Below, piece after piece: positions 7,281 through 15,017 of a DNA stretch of 23,087 bases. The translations under genes were made by a program, and so were the position numbers. The stretch is from the IMG/VR virus record IMGVR_UViG_3300037343_000093, positions 1 to 23,087 of that record; one strand, 5' to 3'. The stretch is from a virus. The notes beneath the pieces were generated by a model. The model was not told the origin of the DNA. It was given only the letters and a program-made list of their open reading frames with translations, and did not search any database. The stretch's first letter is position 1. The number at the start of each line of letters is the position of its first letter.

Positions 7281-9061
7281 CCCTAATACCGGTTGCTAAG
7301 GGGTTCCAACAAGCGGTAGCTAAAGAGATGGGCGGCGTTAACAACGTCGGGAAGACTGCCGGGGGGAAAGCCGGTAAAGGCTTTAGCGGTGGCTTTGGCG
7401 GGGCTCTAAAGGGTCTTGGCGGGGTTATCGCTGGCGGGCTTGCGGCGGCCGGTATTGGCTCATTCCTGAAGGACTCGGTATCTCAGGCGAGCGACTTAAG
7501 CGAGTCTCTTAACGCGGTATCTGTTACGTATGGTGCCGCGTCTGAGGGTATTGTGGCGCTGGGTGAAACGGCAGCCACACGCCTCGGGTTGTCCGCCACA
7601 GACTTTAACGCCCTGTCGGTACAGTTTGCTTCGTTCGGTGACAATATTGCCGATAACGGCGACGTGGTCGGTTTCATTGACGACATCACTACCCGATCGG
7701 CTGACTTTGCCTCGGTGATGAACCTGGACGTCGCCGAGGCGTCCCGCATGTTCCAGTCCGGTCTTGCCGGTGAAACTGAACCACTTAAAAAGTTTGGTAT
7801 TGACCTTAGCGCGGCAGCGGTTGACGCTTACGCTTTGGCTAACGGTATCGGGGAGGCTGGTAAACCCCTTACCGAGGTACAAAAGCAACAAGCCCGTTAC
7901 GGCGCTCTCATGGAGCAGACGGCTGAGACTCAAGGCGATTTTTCTAACACGTCTGACGGGTTGGCTAACGCCCAACGTATCCTCGGGGCTAACTTTGACA
8001 ATATGAAAGCCCAGGTGGGCGGGCCTCTACTCGGGGCCTTTGCTAACCTGACGACCGGGCTGTTACCGGTTATTGAGACTATGGGCCCGTTGTTAACGGG
8101 TGTTATCGAAGACTTGGCCCCAATTATTACCGACTTGGCTGGGCAGATACCTGGGTTACTGGAAAGCTTTTTGCCTATGTTGCCGGTTATCGGTGAGCTG
8201 GCTGGTATTTTCTTGGAGCTCGCGGCCGACTTGTTACCTATTTTTGTTGACCTTATTATGGCGCTTATGCCGGCAATTACCGACCTGTTGCCTATCCTTG
8301 CCGAGTTTATCGGAAACGCTATGGAGGTTTTAGTACCGATTCTCGTCCAACTTATCGACGCGCTAGTGCCTATTATTGAGGCCCTGCTCCCCGTCTTTAT
8401 GGAGCTGTTCGAGGCTCTCGCCCCGGTGGTGCTTACGTTTATCGAAGCTATGTTGCCAATTATTGCATCGTTGCTACCAATGTTTATCGAGTACATAGAG
8501 TTTTTGACGCCGATACTTGTAACCGTTGCCGAGATTATTGGCGACATACTCGTTTTTGCTATTGAGCTTTTTGTGGGCGCGATTACGGGAATAACTGAAA
8601 GCCTGGCAACCTTTGGCGAGTTTTTTAGCGAGCTCTGGGATGGTATCAAGGAGTTTTTTGTCATTACCATTAACGCGCTTATAAGCGGGTTCGAGGCTTT
8701 CGTAAACTTTGTTATTGGTGGTGTAAACAAGATTGTCGACGCGCTAAACGGTCTCAGCTTTGAGGTGCCCGACTGGGTGCCTGAGATTGGCGGGGCAACA
8801 CTCGGGTTTAGTATCCCTAGGATACCTGAGATTACTTTGGGCCGTATTGCCCTCGCTAACGGTGGGCTTGTTACAGGGCCCACTAACGCGCTGATTGGCG
8901 AGGCTGGGCCTGAGGTTGTTATACCTTTGGATCGCTTCGAGTCGATGATGGGTGTGAACGGCCAGGGTGGCACGGTGAACTATTACGCGGCACCTAATAA
9001 GAGTTTTGACGCTGAGCAAGAGCTACGGTTGGCTATGACGAGAGCGAGAGTGTTGGCGTGA
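7253..9061 (+). CDS. Tape measure protein
   Basis: A 602-residue protein setting tail length; by the usual ~1.5 Å per residue this suggests a tail near 90 nm. The N-terminus has a Gly/Lys-rich segment and a hydrophobic stretch (about residues 45-70, GLGGVIAGGLAAAGIGSFL). Residues about 260-440 are extremely hydrophobic, with prolines recurring every 11 or 7 residues (LVPILVQLIDA, LLPVFMELFEA, LLPMFIEYIEF). Near the C-terminus is the common tape-measure ending GPTNALIGEAGPEVVIPLDR. A good GAGGGAG site precedes ATG 7253. No lytic enzyme domain is visible. Confidence 0.92.
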   Translation: MAEQAYAYVTLIPVAKGFQQAVAKEMGGVNNVGKTAGGKAGKGFSGGFGGALKGLGGVIAGGLAAAGIGSFLKDSVSQASDLSESLNAVSVTYGAASEGIVALGETAATRLGLSATDFNALSVQFASFGDNIADNGDVVGFIDDITTRSADFASVMNLDVAEASRMFQSGLAGETEPLKKFGIDLSAAAVDAYALANGIGEAGKPLTEVQKQQARYGALMEQTAETQGDFSNTSDGLANAQRILGANFDNMKAQVGGPLLGAFANLTTGLLPVIETMGPLLTGVIEDLAPIITDLAGQIPGLLESFLPMLPVIGELAGIFLELAADLLPIFVDLIMALMPAITDLLPILAEFIGNAMEVLVPILVQLIDALVPIIEALLPVFMELFEALAPVVLTFIEAMLPIIASLLPMFIEYIEFLTPILVTVAEIIGDILVFAIELFVGAITGITESLATFGEFFSELWDGIKEFFVITINALISGFEAFVNFVIGGVNKIVDALNGLSFEVPDWVPEIGGATLGFSIPRIPEITLGRIALANGGLVTGPTNALIGEAGPEVVIPLDRFESMMGVNGQGGTVNYYAAPNKSFDAEQELRLAMTRARVLA

Positions 9062-9909
9062 GTGGTTTTAGTTTGACGGGTGCCAACGGTGACGTTATCA
9101 CTTTTGATAACACCACTTACGTGCTTAACCCGTCGCTTATTGGTTTTGGTATCCCGCCGACCTCGGTGCGTATAGACGAGTCTGCCCGTTACGGTGGGGT
9201 GTGGCGTTATACTCGCCGGGCTGTGCGTAATGTCGATATGCCTGTAACGGTTTTTGGCGATACGGCGTTGGAGGTTGAGACGTCTTTGCGTCGTCTTGCC
9301 CGGTTGACTCAGGACACGAGCGGGCCTACAGTTTTGACGGCGTTGCGTGACGCTGGCGACCTTACTATGGGCTTGCATTACACGGGTGGCGCTGAGCTGG
9401 AGTACGGTGGCAGCGCTGGCGGTAAAACGTGGGCTACTTTGATGTTGTCGTTTCAGGCCCCTAACCCGTATTGGGAGTCTGCCACTGTTGAGACTTTTAC
9501 GGTTACGACTGGCAACACTGGTCGCGGGTTATTGCCTCAACTAACTAAGTTGCGGGTGTCTTCGTCTCAAGCACTCGGTATTATCAACGTGAACAACACT
9601 AGCGACGTACCGGTTTATCCCGCGTTTGAGGTTGTGGGCCCGGTTGACGAGCTGGAGGTGTCGCTTAACGGTCAAGGGTGGACTTTTACCGAGGCTGTTA
9701 CTACGGGTGATATTTTTACGGTGGATCACGAGACGGCTACGGTTACAGGTATTGGCGGTGTTAACCGTTACGACATTTTGGACACCGCGCCCAAGTTTTT
9801 CGCGTTGCCCCCAGGGTTGTCGAGCGTGCTCGTTACAGGTACCGACGCTGACCTAAACACGGTGATAAGGGCAACCTATAACCTCGCGTTTGAGGTGGTG
9901 CACGGGTGA
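9058..9909 (+). CDS. Distal tail protein (Dit-like minor tail protein)
   Basis: A 283-residue protein directly after the tape measure, starting at GTG 9058 in a GTGA overlap. Position and length fit a Dit-type protein, which forms the hub ring between tube and tip. The first half has SARYGGVWRYTRRAVRNVDM followed by VTVFGDTALEVETSLRRLAR, the strand-helix pattern of Dit N-terminal domains. A segment with FQAPNPYWESATVETFTV, frequent in Siphovirus tail-component proteins, leads into a galectin-like beta C-terminal half. The stop overlaps the next gene's GTG. Confidence 0.8.
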   Translation: MSGFSLTGANGDVITFDNTTYVLNPSLIGFGIPPTSVRIDESARYGGVWRYTRRAVRNVDMPVTVFGDTALEVETSLRRLARLTQDTSGPTVLTALRDAGDLTMGLHYTGGAELEYGGSAGGKTWATLMLSFQAPNPYWESATVETFTVTTGNTGRGLLPQLTKLRVSSSQALGIINVNNTSDVPVYPAFEVVGPVDELEVSLNGQGWTFTEAVTTGDIFTVDHETATVTGIGGVNRYDILDTAPKFFALPPGLSSVLVTGTDADLNTVIRATYNLAFEVVHG

Positions 9910-11486
9910 ACGTTGACGACCTCTCTGTAGAGGTACGCAACAAAACTTTAGATCGTGTGGGCCAGTTGTCCGGCGCTGACCTTGTGGGTGCCGAGTTTAT
10001 TTTGCGCCACAACGAGGTAGGTAGTTGGAAGGTAAAACTACACGCTACTTCGGCTATGGCTGAGTTGTTGCGGACACCGGGGTATGGGCTTATTGTTACC
10101 GGCCCTGATGGTGTAATTTTGTCGGGCCCTATGTTGTCGGCTGCTCTTGCACAGACTGATAACGAGCCCGAGGGTACTTGGGTTATTGAGGGTGCCGACG
10201 ACTCTGTTATTTTGTCTGAAAAGTTGTCTTACCCTTACCCGGCTAGTGCGGACGTTACAGCTCAGCTCGCCTCGCACGATATACGCGAAGATGTTGCCGA
10301 GACGGTACTGAAGGGTTATGTAAACGCTAACCTTGTTACTGGGCCTACGGTTCGACGAGTAAATACGTTGACGGTGGCTACGGATGACGGCCGGGGTGAA
10401 ACAGTTTACGGTTCGGCTCGGTTTGAAAATATGCAAGAGTTTTTTTACAACCTTGCCCAGTCTGGCGGTGTGGGTTACTCGTTACAGCAAGAGGGCTCTA
10501 ACCTTGTTTTTGACGTGTACGAGCCGGTTGATCGTAGCGCGCTTATCCGTTTTGATATTGACACCGGCCGGCTAACGTCGGCTAACTATTCTTACAGTGC
10601 CCCGTTGTTGACCCGCGCTATTATTGGTGGTGCTGGCGAGCAAGAAGAAAGACTATTTTTTGAGGGTACGTCGTCTGACTCTACGGCGGCTGAGACTGTG
10701 TGGGGTCGACGTATCGAGTCGTTTGTGGACGCACGTACTACCCAACTCGAGGCAGAGTTTGACCAAGAGGCTACAACCGCGCTTGTGGACAACGGTAAAA
10801 CTCGGGTTGCTATGACCGTAACGCCTGCCGATAATACGACTATGTTGTTTGGGTCTGAGTGGGGTTTGGGTGACACTGTTACGGTGACGGTGCGCGACAT
10901 TGTTGCGACGGCTGTTGTTTATACGGTGGCGTTGTCTATCCAGACTGACGGGGTTTACTTGGCGGCCGAGGTTGGCACCCCGGTGGCTTCGTCTTACGAG
11001 GCTATGCTAAGCCAGGCTACGGTTTCCCAGGGGCAACGGATTGGGCAGATAGAGCGCAACAATACGGGGTATGGCGTCGTTACAACGTTTGCCGGTGTCG
11101 AGGGTGGCACGAGTGGCACACAACCTACTTTTAGTGGTGACGTCTTTACAGCCACTTATACACGCTTTGGCGATATGATCCACTTTGCGTATACGGTGGA
11201 CTTTGACACGATTACTAATTTTGGTACGGGCCAATATTATATGACGTTGCCGTATAATGCTCGACGCGATTACTCGTTTCGGGAAGGCCGTCTTTTAGAC
11301 GTTAGCCAGAGTTTACAGTTCCATATAGCTGGTACCGTATCGGCTGGCGATAACGTTATGTACTTGTGGACGACCGACCGGCAAGGTAACCGTATTTACG
11401 ACTCACCTTTTGAGCACGACGACCCGGTTACTTTAACAACGAGCGATTCGTTTACGATCGCTGGCACGTACGAGCTAGAGCAATAA
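9906..11486 (+). CDS. Tail hub protein (ReqiPepy6 gp37-like) with C-terminal fibre-like domain
   Basis: A 526-residue protein starting at GTG 9906 (GTGA overlap). Residues 1-370 match the actinophage/Gram-positive family of Siphovirus Gp37-like hub proteins: NKTLDRVGQLSGADLVGAEF near the start, MQEFFYNLAQSGGVGYSLQQ in the middle and GSEWGLGDTVTVTVRD later. Residues about 385-526 look like a separate beta-sandwich module (FTATYTRFGDMIHFAYTVDF, then GQYYMTLP), a type found at the ends of many phage fibres and likely to bind surface sugars. The protein probably caps the tail tube and contacts the receptor. The function of the C-terminal module is inferred. Confidence 0.8.
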   Translation: MNVDDLSVEVRNKTLDRVGQLSGADLVGAEFILRHNEVGSWKVKLHATSAMAELLRTPGYGLIVTGPDGVILSGPMLSAALAQTDNEPEGTWVIEGADDSVILSEKLSYPYPASADVTAQLASHDIREDVAETVLKGYVNANLVTGPTVRRVNTLTVATDDGRGETVYGSARFENMQEFFYNLAQSGGVGYSLQQEGSNLVFDVYEPVDRSALIRFDIDTGRLTSANYSYSAPLLTRAIIGGAGEQEERLFFEGTSSDSTAAETVWGRRIESFVDARTTQLEAEFDQEATTALVDNGKTRVAMTVTPADNTTMLFGSEWGLGDTVTVTVRDIVATAVVYTVALSIQTDGVYLAAEVGTPVASSYEAMLSQATVSQGQRIGQIERNNTGYGVVTTFAGVEGGTSGTQPTFSGDVFTATYTRFGDMIHFAYTVDFDTITNFGTGQYYMTLPYNARRDYSFREGRLLDVSQSLQFHIAGTVSAGDNVMYLWTTDRQGNRIYDSPFEHDDPVTLTTSDSFTIAGTYELEQ

Positions 11487-11499
11487 GAGAGGTTAGGGT

Positions 11500-12117
11500 A
11501 TGACCCAGACTAGTTTCCCCTTCGAGGGGATTGACACTACAGAGACCCAGTTTAGTCAGTGGGCTCGTCACTTCAATAATGGGGTGAACGATGAGCCTAC
11601 GGGTACAGCTCTTGAGGTGAGCGCGGGTACTGGTCTTGCGGTGGATGTTGCCGCCGGTGAGGCTATGGTGCGGGGCCATTATTACGAGAGTGACGCTGTA
11701 GAGTCGTTGGCTTTGGCTACGGCTGACGCAACTAACGGCCGTATTGACACGGTTTTGTTGCGTCTTGACCCTACAGCTAACTCGATTGTTGTGGCTGTAA
11801 AGACTGGTACGGCTGCCGGTTCACCGGTTGCGCCTACGCTCGTCCAGACTGACGCGGGTATTTACGAGCAAGCTTTAGCTAACGTGCTTGTGCCTGCCAC
11901 TGCCGGGGTGCCGTCCACAATTACGGATCGTAGAGAGTTTATGGGTACCCGTTTGGGGTCTTGGGCTACTGACGGTCGGCCCGAGCCAGATGGCCGGGTT
12001 TTGTTCGGTTTCAATAGTACAACCGGCTCTATCGAGTTTTACAACACTAATACAAGCGCTTGGACACCGGTAGGCGGCGTCGGGCTCGAGGCAACTTTTC
12101 TACTGATGGGAGCATAA
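11500..12117 (+). CDS. Minor tail protein
   Basis: A 205-residue protein with an N-terminal motif common in actinophage tail proteins downstream of the hub (TETQFSQWARHFNNGVNDEP). A beta-rich segment follows with GTGLAVDVAAGEAMVRGHYY and NGRIDTVLLRLDPTANSIVV; this resembles the receptor-binding/upper-baseplate segment seen in many Gram-positive siphoviruses. The C-terminal 40 residues, rich in Thr, Ser and Asn, look like a structural attachment segment. The stop is 4 bp before the next ATG. It is likely part of the tail tip; its exact job is unknown. Confidence 0.72.
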   Translation: MTQTSFPFEGIDTTETQFSQWARHFNNGVNDEPTGTALEVSAGTGLAVDVAAGEAMVRGHYYESDAVESLALATADATNGRIDTVLLRLDPTANSIVVAVKTGTAAGSPVAPTLVQTDAGIYEQALANVLVPATAGVPSTITDRREFMGTRLGSWATDGRPEPDGRVLFGFNSTTGSIEFYNTNTSAWTPVGGVGLEATFLLMGA

Positions 12118-12121
12118 CAAA

Positions 12122-12451
12122 ATGGCTAACGCATATAAGGTTTTAGCACAGTCGGCACCTTCGGCCACTACAGCCACGGACGTGTACACGGTACCGGCGG
12201 CAACTGAGACGGTTATTAGTACGGTGATTATTGCTAACCGGGCGGCTTCGGCGGGTACTTTCCGTTTGAGTGTGCGCCCTAATGGTGGTACACAGACTGA
12301 CGCTATGTATTGTGCTTATGATGTTCCCGTGGCCGGCAACGACAGCACAACGTTGACGTTGGGGCTTACTTTGGACGCCACTGACGTGCTTACGTTGTAT
12401 TGCTCGAGCGCCGATATGTCGGTGAACGTTTTCGGTACTGAGATTAGCTAG
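12122..12451 (+). CDS. Small beta-rich tail protein
   Basis: A 109-residue protein with alternating hydrophobic strands (TVIIANRAASAGTFRLSVRP, then LTLGLTLDATDVLTLYCSSA) and almost no charged residues, consistent with a single beta-sandwich. The opening, YKVLAQSAPSATTATDVYTV, is a pattern I associate with small proteins in phage tail-tip clusters. It sits between a minor tail gene and the glycine-rich adhesin, so a structural or adaptor role at the tip is likely. I cannot name a specific function. Confidence 0.65.
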   Translation: MANAYKVLAQSAPSATTATDVYTVPAATETVISTVIIANRAASAGTFRLSVRPNGGTQTDAMYCAYDVPVAGNDSTTLTLGLTLDATDVLTLYCSSADMSVNVFGTEIS

Positions 12452-12461
12452 GGGGTTTGTT

Positions 12462-13358
12462 GTGGCTGTAACAAGTATGGCAAACAGTTCCATAAGGGAC
12501 TTTGCAAAGTCGAACAGCATGGCACTTGGTTACACCCGCTCACCTTGGGAAACACGCTATGTTGTTGTAGCTGGTGGTGGTGGTGGCGGTACTGGGGTGA
12601 ACTTTTCCTCTGGTGGTGGTGGTGGCGGTGCTGGCGGTTATAGGTCAAGTGTCGCTGGTGAAGTTTCTGGTGGTGGTGCGGTGGCGGAGCAACCTTTGTC
12701 TTTATTTTCTGGCGGTGTTTTCGGTGTTACCGTTGGTGCGGGTGGTGGCCAGAACACTTCCGGGTCTGCTTCTACTTTTGGCGGCATCACTTGTGTTGGT
12801 GGTGGGCGCGGGGGGGACTCGTCGAATAACGCTGTGGGTGGTTCTGGTGGTGGGCCGTTTTCTTTAGGCGGTTCTCCCGCGGATGGGACTGCCGGGCAAG
12901 GTTTCGCTTCGGGCGACAATGTTAGGGGTGGCGGTGGTGGTGGTGGTGCTGGTGAAGCCGGAAACACTGACGAGGACGCCGCCGGTGGTGATGGTGTAAG
13001 TTCTTCCATCACTGGTACTTCCGTTTTTCGCGCTGGTGGTGGTAGTGGTGACCAAACTTTCAACGATGGCGTTATGCCTGGCGGGGAAGGTGGCGGTGGT
13101 GCTGGTGGTTGGTATATCAATGCCTCTGGTTCTTCCGGGACAGCAAATACTGGTGGCGGTGGCGGTGGCGGTGCCTCACGAACCGCTTATGGTGCTGGTG
13201 GCAGTGGCGGTTCAGGTATTGTCATTTTTTCTGTGCCGGTACAGGCAACGGTTACATTTTCTGGCGGTGTCACACAAACCAGCGCAACCGTTGGGGTGAA
13301 CAAGGTTTACACGGTGACAGCTACTTCCACGATTTCAGAAACGGTGACTATCGCATGA
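12462..13358 (+). CDS. Glycine-rich tail adhesin / fibre tip
   Basis: A 298-residue protein starting at GTG 12462 (GGGGG about 6 nt upstream; ATG 12477 is an alternative). After about 30 ordinary residues comes VVVAGGGGGG and then a low-complexity Gly/Ser/Ala region with many runs of four to seven glycines to about residue 250. The end is a beta-type segment (GGSGIVIFSVPVQATVTFSG, then repeated Thr/Val). This layout is that of polyglycine-rich phage adhesins, in which glycine runs pack as PGII helices and exposed loops bind the receptor. The last four bases (ATGA) overlap the next start. Confidence 0.78.
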   Translation: MAVTSMANSSIRDFAKSNSMALGYTRSPWETRYVVVAGGGGGGTGVNFSSGGGGGGAGGYRSSVAGEVSGGGAVAEQPLSLFSGGVFGVTVGAGGGQNTSGSASTFGGITCVGGGRGGDSSNNAVGGSGGGPFSLGGSPADGTAGQGFASGDNVRGGGGGGGAGEAGNTDEDAAGGDGVSSSITGTSVFRAGGGSGDQTFNDGVMPGGEGGGGAGGWYINASGSSGTANTGGGGGGGASRTAYGAGGSGGSGIVIFSVPVQATVTFSGGVTQTSATVGVNKVYTVTATSTISETVTIA

Positions 13359-13741
13359 GCCACTTCGCAAAACTAGACGAAAACAACCTGGTCACTTTTG
13401 TTACTGTGGGCAGGCAGGAAGATGACGGGCTGGAGGAAGAACTCAACGCCCGTACCGGTGATGTGTACCGGCAAACTTCCTACAACACGCGGGGCGGGGT
13501 TCACTACACGGATGGTGAGCCAAGCGCTGACCAGACTAAAGCGCTCCGGTTCAACTATGCAGGTATCGGTTTCACTTACGATGAGGCCCGTGACGCTTTC
13601 ATCCCGCCAACCCCTTACCCTTCCTGGGTTCTCGATGAGGACACCTGCCTATGGGTTGCACCTATCGCCTACCCTGCTGAGGGTGACCATGTTTGGGATG
13701 AAGAATCTGGTGACTGGGTGACAGCTGATGAAACTGTCTAA
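13355..13741 (+). CDS. Acidic tail-tip protein of a type frequent in aquatic phages
   Basis: A 128-residue protein starting at ATG 13355 in an ATGA overlap; the frame is open further upstream, but that part is a shadow of the adhesin gene. Recognisable motifs are SHFAKLDENNLVTFV at the start, YRQTSYNTRGGVHYTDGEPS, FNYAGIGFTYDEARDAFIPP and YPSWVLDEDTCLWVAPIAYP, ending WDEESGDWV. I know this pattern from cyanophage and other aquatic myovirus structural proteins, where its function is not established. Its place directly behind the adhesin suggests a tip component or adhesin assembly factor. Bases here are more C-rich than in neighbouring genes, hinting at recent transfer. Confidence 0.75.
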   Translation: MSHFAKLDENNLVTFVTVGRQEDDGLEEELNARTGDVYRQTSYNTRGGVHYTDGEPSADQTKALRFNYAGIGFTYDEARDAFIPPTPYPSWVLDEDTCLWVAPIAYPAEGDHVWDEESGDWVTADETV

Positions 13742-13934
13742 CCTCGGAACAGGCAGAAAAGACCGGCACCTAAACCTCGGGTTCGGCAGAGTCCACTACA
13801 TCCACTACCATCCTCAGGTGGGCGGTACAAGACAGTGGGGTGTTTTGCTTCAGAGGTTCGGGCACTTTACCCTCGATGTGTTTTGGGGGCGTCATGTTTT
13901 TGTTTTCAACTTTCACGACAAAAGGTCATTATGA
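13728..13934 (+). CDS. Hypothetical 68-residue protein between tail tip and lysin
   Basis: ATG 13728 lies 14 bp inside the previous gene, with GGTGA about 7 nt upstream. The TGA stop (13932-13934) overlaps the lysin ATG by four bases (ATGA), which strongly suggests a real coupled gene. The protein is rich in His, Phe, Gly, Arg and aromatic residues: LNLGFGRVHYIHYHPQVGGT, then WGVLLQRFGHFTLDVFWGRH and FVFNFHDKR. It has no clear membrane segment, although the second half is hydrophobic enough for membrane or strand association. I do not recognise a family. Confidence 0.6.
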   Translation: MKLSNLGTGRKDRHLNLGFGRVHYIHYHPQVGGTRQWGVLLQRFGHFTLDVFWGRHVFVFNFHDKRSL

Positions 13935-14554
13935 AATTAGTTAAACCCTGGCCCGATCCATATAAGGTAAACCCTAACGGCGGGTACGGTAACCGTCGTC
14001 ACCCGATTACTGGGCGTACCAAAAAGCACCGCGGGCTCGACGTTGCCTATAGTGGTTTTATTTACTCGCCGGCCGACGGTGAGGTAGTCCACAAGGGTGC
14101 CGCGCTGAACAAGTCAACGGGTGGCGGTTACACGCTTATTGTAAAACACGCCTCGGACTTGTATACAGTCTATTACCACCTCAGAGAGCCCTCAGAGCTC
14201 GCTGTGGGCGCTAAAGTGCGTCTAGGTGACGTATTAGCCCATACGGGCACTACAGGGGCGTCTACAGGCGTACACCTGCACGTCGAGACACGTAAGAGCC
14301 GTAGGTGGGGGTCAGACTTTAACCCCGAGACCGTTATAGATATGTCGCGGTCGGCTGCTAACGGTGCAACACCTGGACAAAGTGCAACACAGAGCACGCC
14401 TAAGCTTGTCGAGGACGGGATACTGGGGCGCAACACTTGGGGCGCTGTCCAGACAATACTCGCCACCGAGGGCCACTATAAAGGTCGCGTAAACGGTATA
14501 CCGGGCAAGACCACGATTAGAGCGCTACAGGCGTGGCTAAACGAGGTGGTGTAG
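13931..14554 (+). CDS. Endolysin: M23 metallopeptidase with C-terminal peptidoglycan-binding-like domain
   Basis: A 207-residue protein; I chose ATG 13931 (AAAGG five nt upstream) rather than the longer frame from 13835. Residues about 15-120 form an M23/LytM zinc peptidase: H33-x3-D37 (HRGLD), then YYH at 81-83 and H115-L-H117-V-E. These give the two zinc ligands of the HxxxD motif plus the HxH catalytic pair. It cuts peptide cross-bridges in the host wall. A linker rich in Ser, Thr and Gln leads to a C-terminal segment (about 160-207, DGILGRNTWGAVQTIL, then GIPGKTTIRALQAWL) typical of a peptidoglycan-binding fold. No signal peptide is present, so release depends on the holin genes downstream. 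Confidence 0.9.
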   Translation: MKLVKPWPDPYKVNPNGGYGNRRHPITGRTKKHRGLDVAYSGFIYSPADGEVVHKGAALNKSTGGGYTLIVKHASDLYTVYYHLREPSELAVGAKVRLGDVLAHTGTTGASTGVHLHVETRKSRRWGSDFNPETVIDMSRSAANGATPGQSATQSTPKLVEDGILGRNTWGAVQTILATEGHYKGRVNGIPGKTTIRALQAWLNEVV

Positions 14555-14790
14555 TGGACGACAACACTCGAGAGGTTGGGGTTAAGGTATCTATGCGCGA
14601 TATTTACGCCGAGGTACAACGGCAGGGCCGGCTACTCGAAAAGATAGCTAACAGTCTTCCGACGAGTGAACAGACAATAGACGACCACGAGCTACGTATA
14701 CGTAAACTCGAAATGCGTATGGGCTGGGCCGTCGGCGGTTTCGGTCTTATTGCGGCCGTTATGCCGTGGATTGTGGGGCTAATCCGATGA
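14554..14790 (+). CDS. XhlA-like membrane protein, probable holin component
   Basis: A 78-residue protein starting at GTG 14554, which shares one base with the lysin TAG. Residues about 10-55 form an amphipathic, probably coiled-coil segment (IYAEVQRQGRLLEKIANSLP, then DDHELRIRKLEMRM). One transmembrane helix near the C-terminus follows (WAVGGFGLIAAVMPWIVGLI). N-terminal coil plus C-terminal membrane helix is the layout of haemolysin XhlA/gp-type lysis accessory proteins. The ATGA overlap with the next gene and the lysin upstream place it in the lysis cassette. Confidence 0.7.
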   Translation: MDDNTREVGVKVSMRDIYAEVQRQGRLLEKIANSLPTSEQTIDDHELRIRKLEMRMGWAVGGFGLIAAVMPWIVGLIR

Positions 14791-15017
14791 CTGGTAAACC
14801 GTCGTGGAAATATCGCCGTCGAGCCGTATTTAGTACCCTCGTGTTCGGCGCGGTAGTTATTATTTACGTGCTTGTGAGTGGCGACGATCGCCCAGTGTTG
14901 GACACGGTAGTATTGTCTGTGGCCGGGCTTATGGGCGCGGCTTTGTCTGTTTATACGGGCGCGAGCGCTTACGAAGATGTTAGATTACACAGAAAAGAGG
15001 TTAACCCTGATGGATAA
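14787..15017 (+). CDS. Two-helix membrane protein of the lysis cassette
   Basis: A 76-residue protein from ATG 14787 (ATGA overlap). Two hydrophobic helices (AVFSTLVFGAVVIIYVLVS and TVVLSVAGLMGAALSVYTGA) are separated by a short acidic loop (GDDRPVLD). The N-terminus is basic (KPSWKYRRR) and the C-terminus charged (YEDVRLHRKEVNPDG). This is holin- or antiholin-like in size and topology, with both ends predicted in the cytoplasm. It lies between the XhlA-like gene and the r1t-type holin, overlapping the latter by 8 bp. Whether it forms holes or modulates the holin cannot be read from sequence. Confidence 0.65.
   Translation: MTGKPSWKYRRRAVFSTLVFGAVVIIYVLVSGDDRPVLDTVVLSVAGLMGAALSVYTGASAYEDVRLHRKEVNPDG

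Noticed and set aside
7930-8973. 347-codon open frame on the minus strand within the tape measure gene
   Set aside because: It is antisense to a clearly coding repetitive gene, has a Ser/Ile/Thr/Pro-biased composition mirroring the Leu/Pro/Ala/Glu sense codons, and has no ribosome site or matching minus-strand neighbours.
12638-13120. 160-codon proline-rich frame on the minus strand
   Set aside because: It is the complement of the GGT/GGC glycine codons, which read as proline; no start signal is present.
13109-13354. Upstream extension of the aquatic-type tail protein
   Set aside because: It overlaps the glycine-rich adhesin in another frame and reads as Trp/Arg-rich shadow; ATG 13355 in an ATGA overlap is the natural start.
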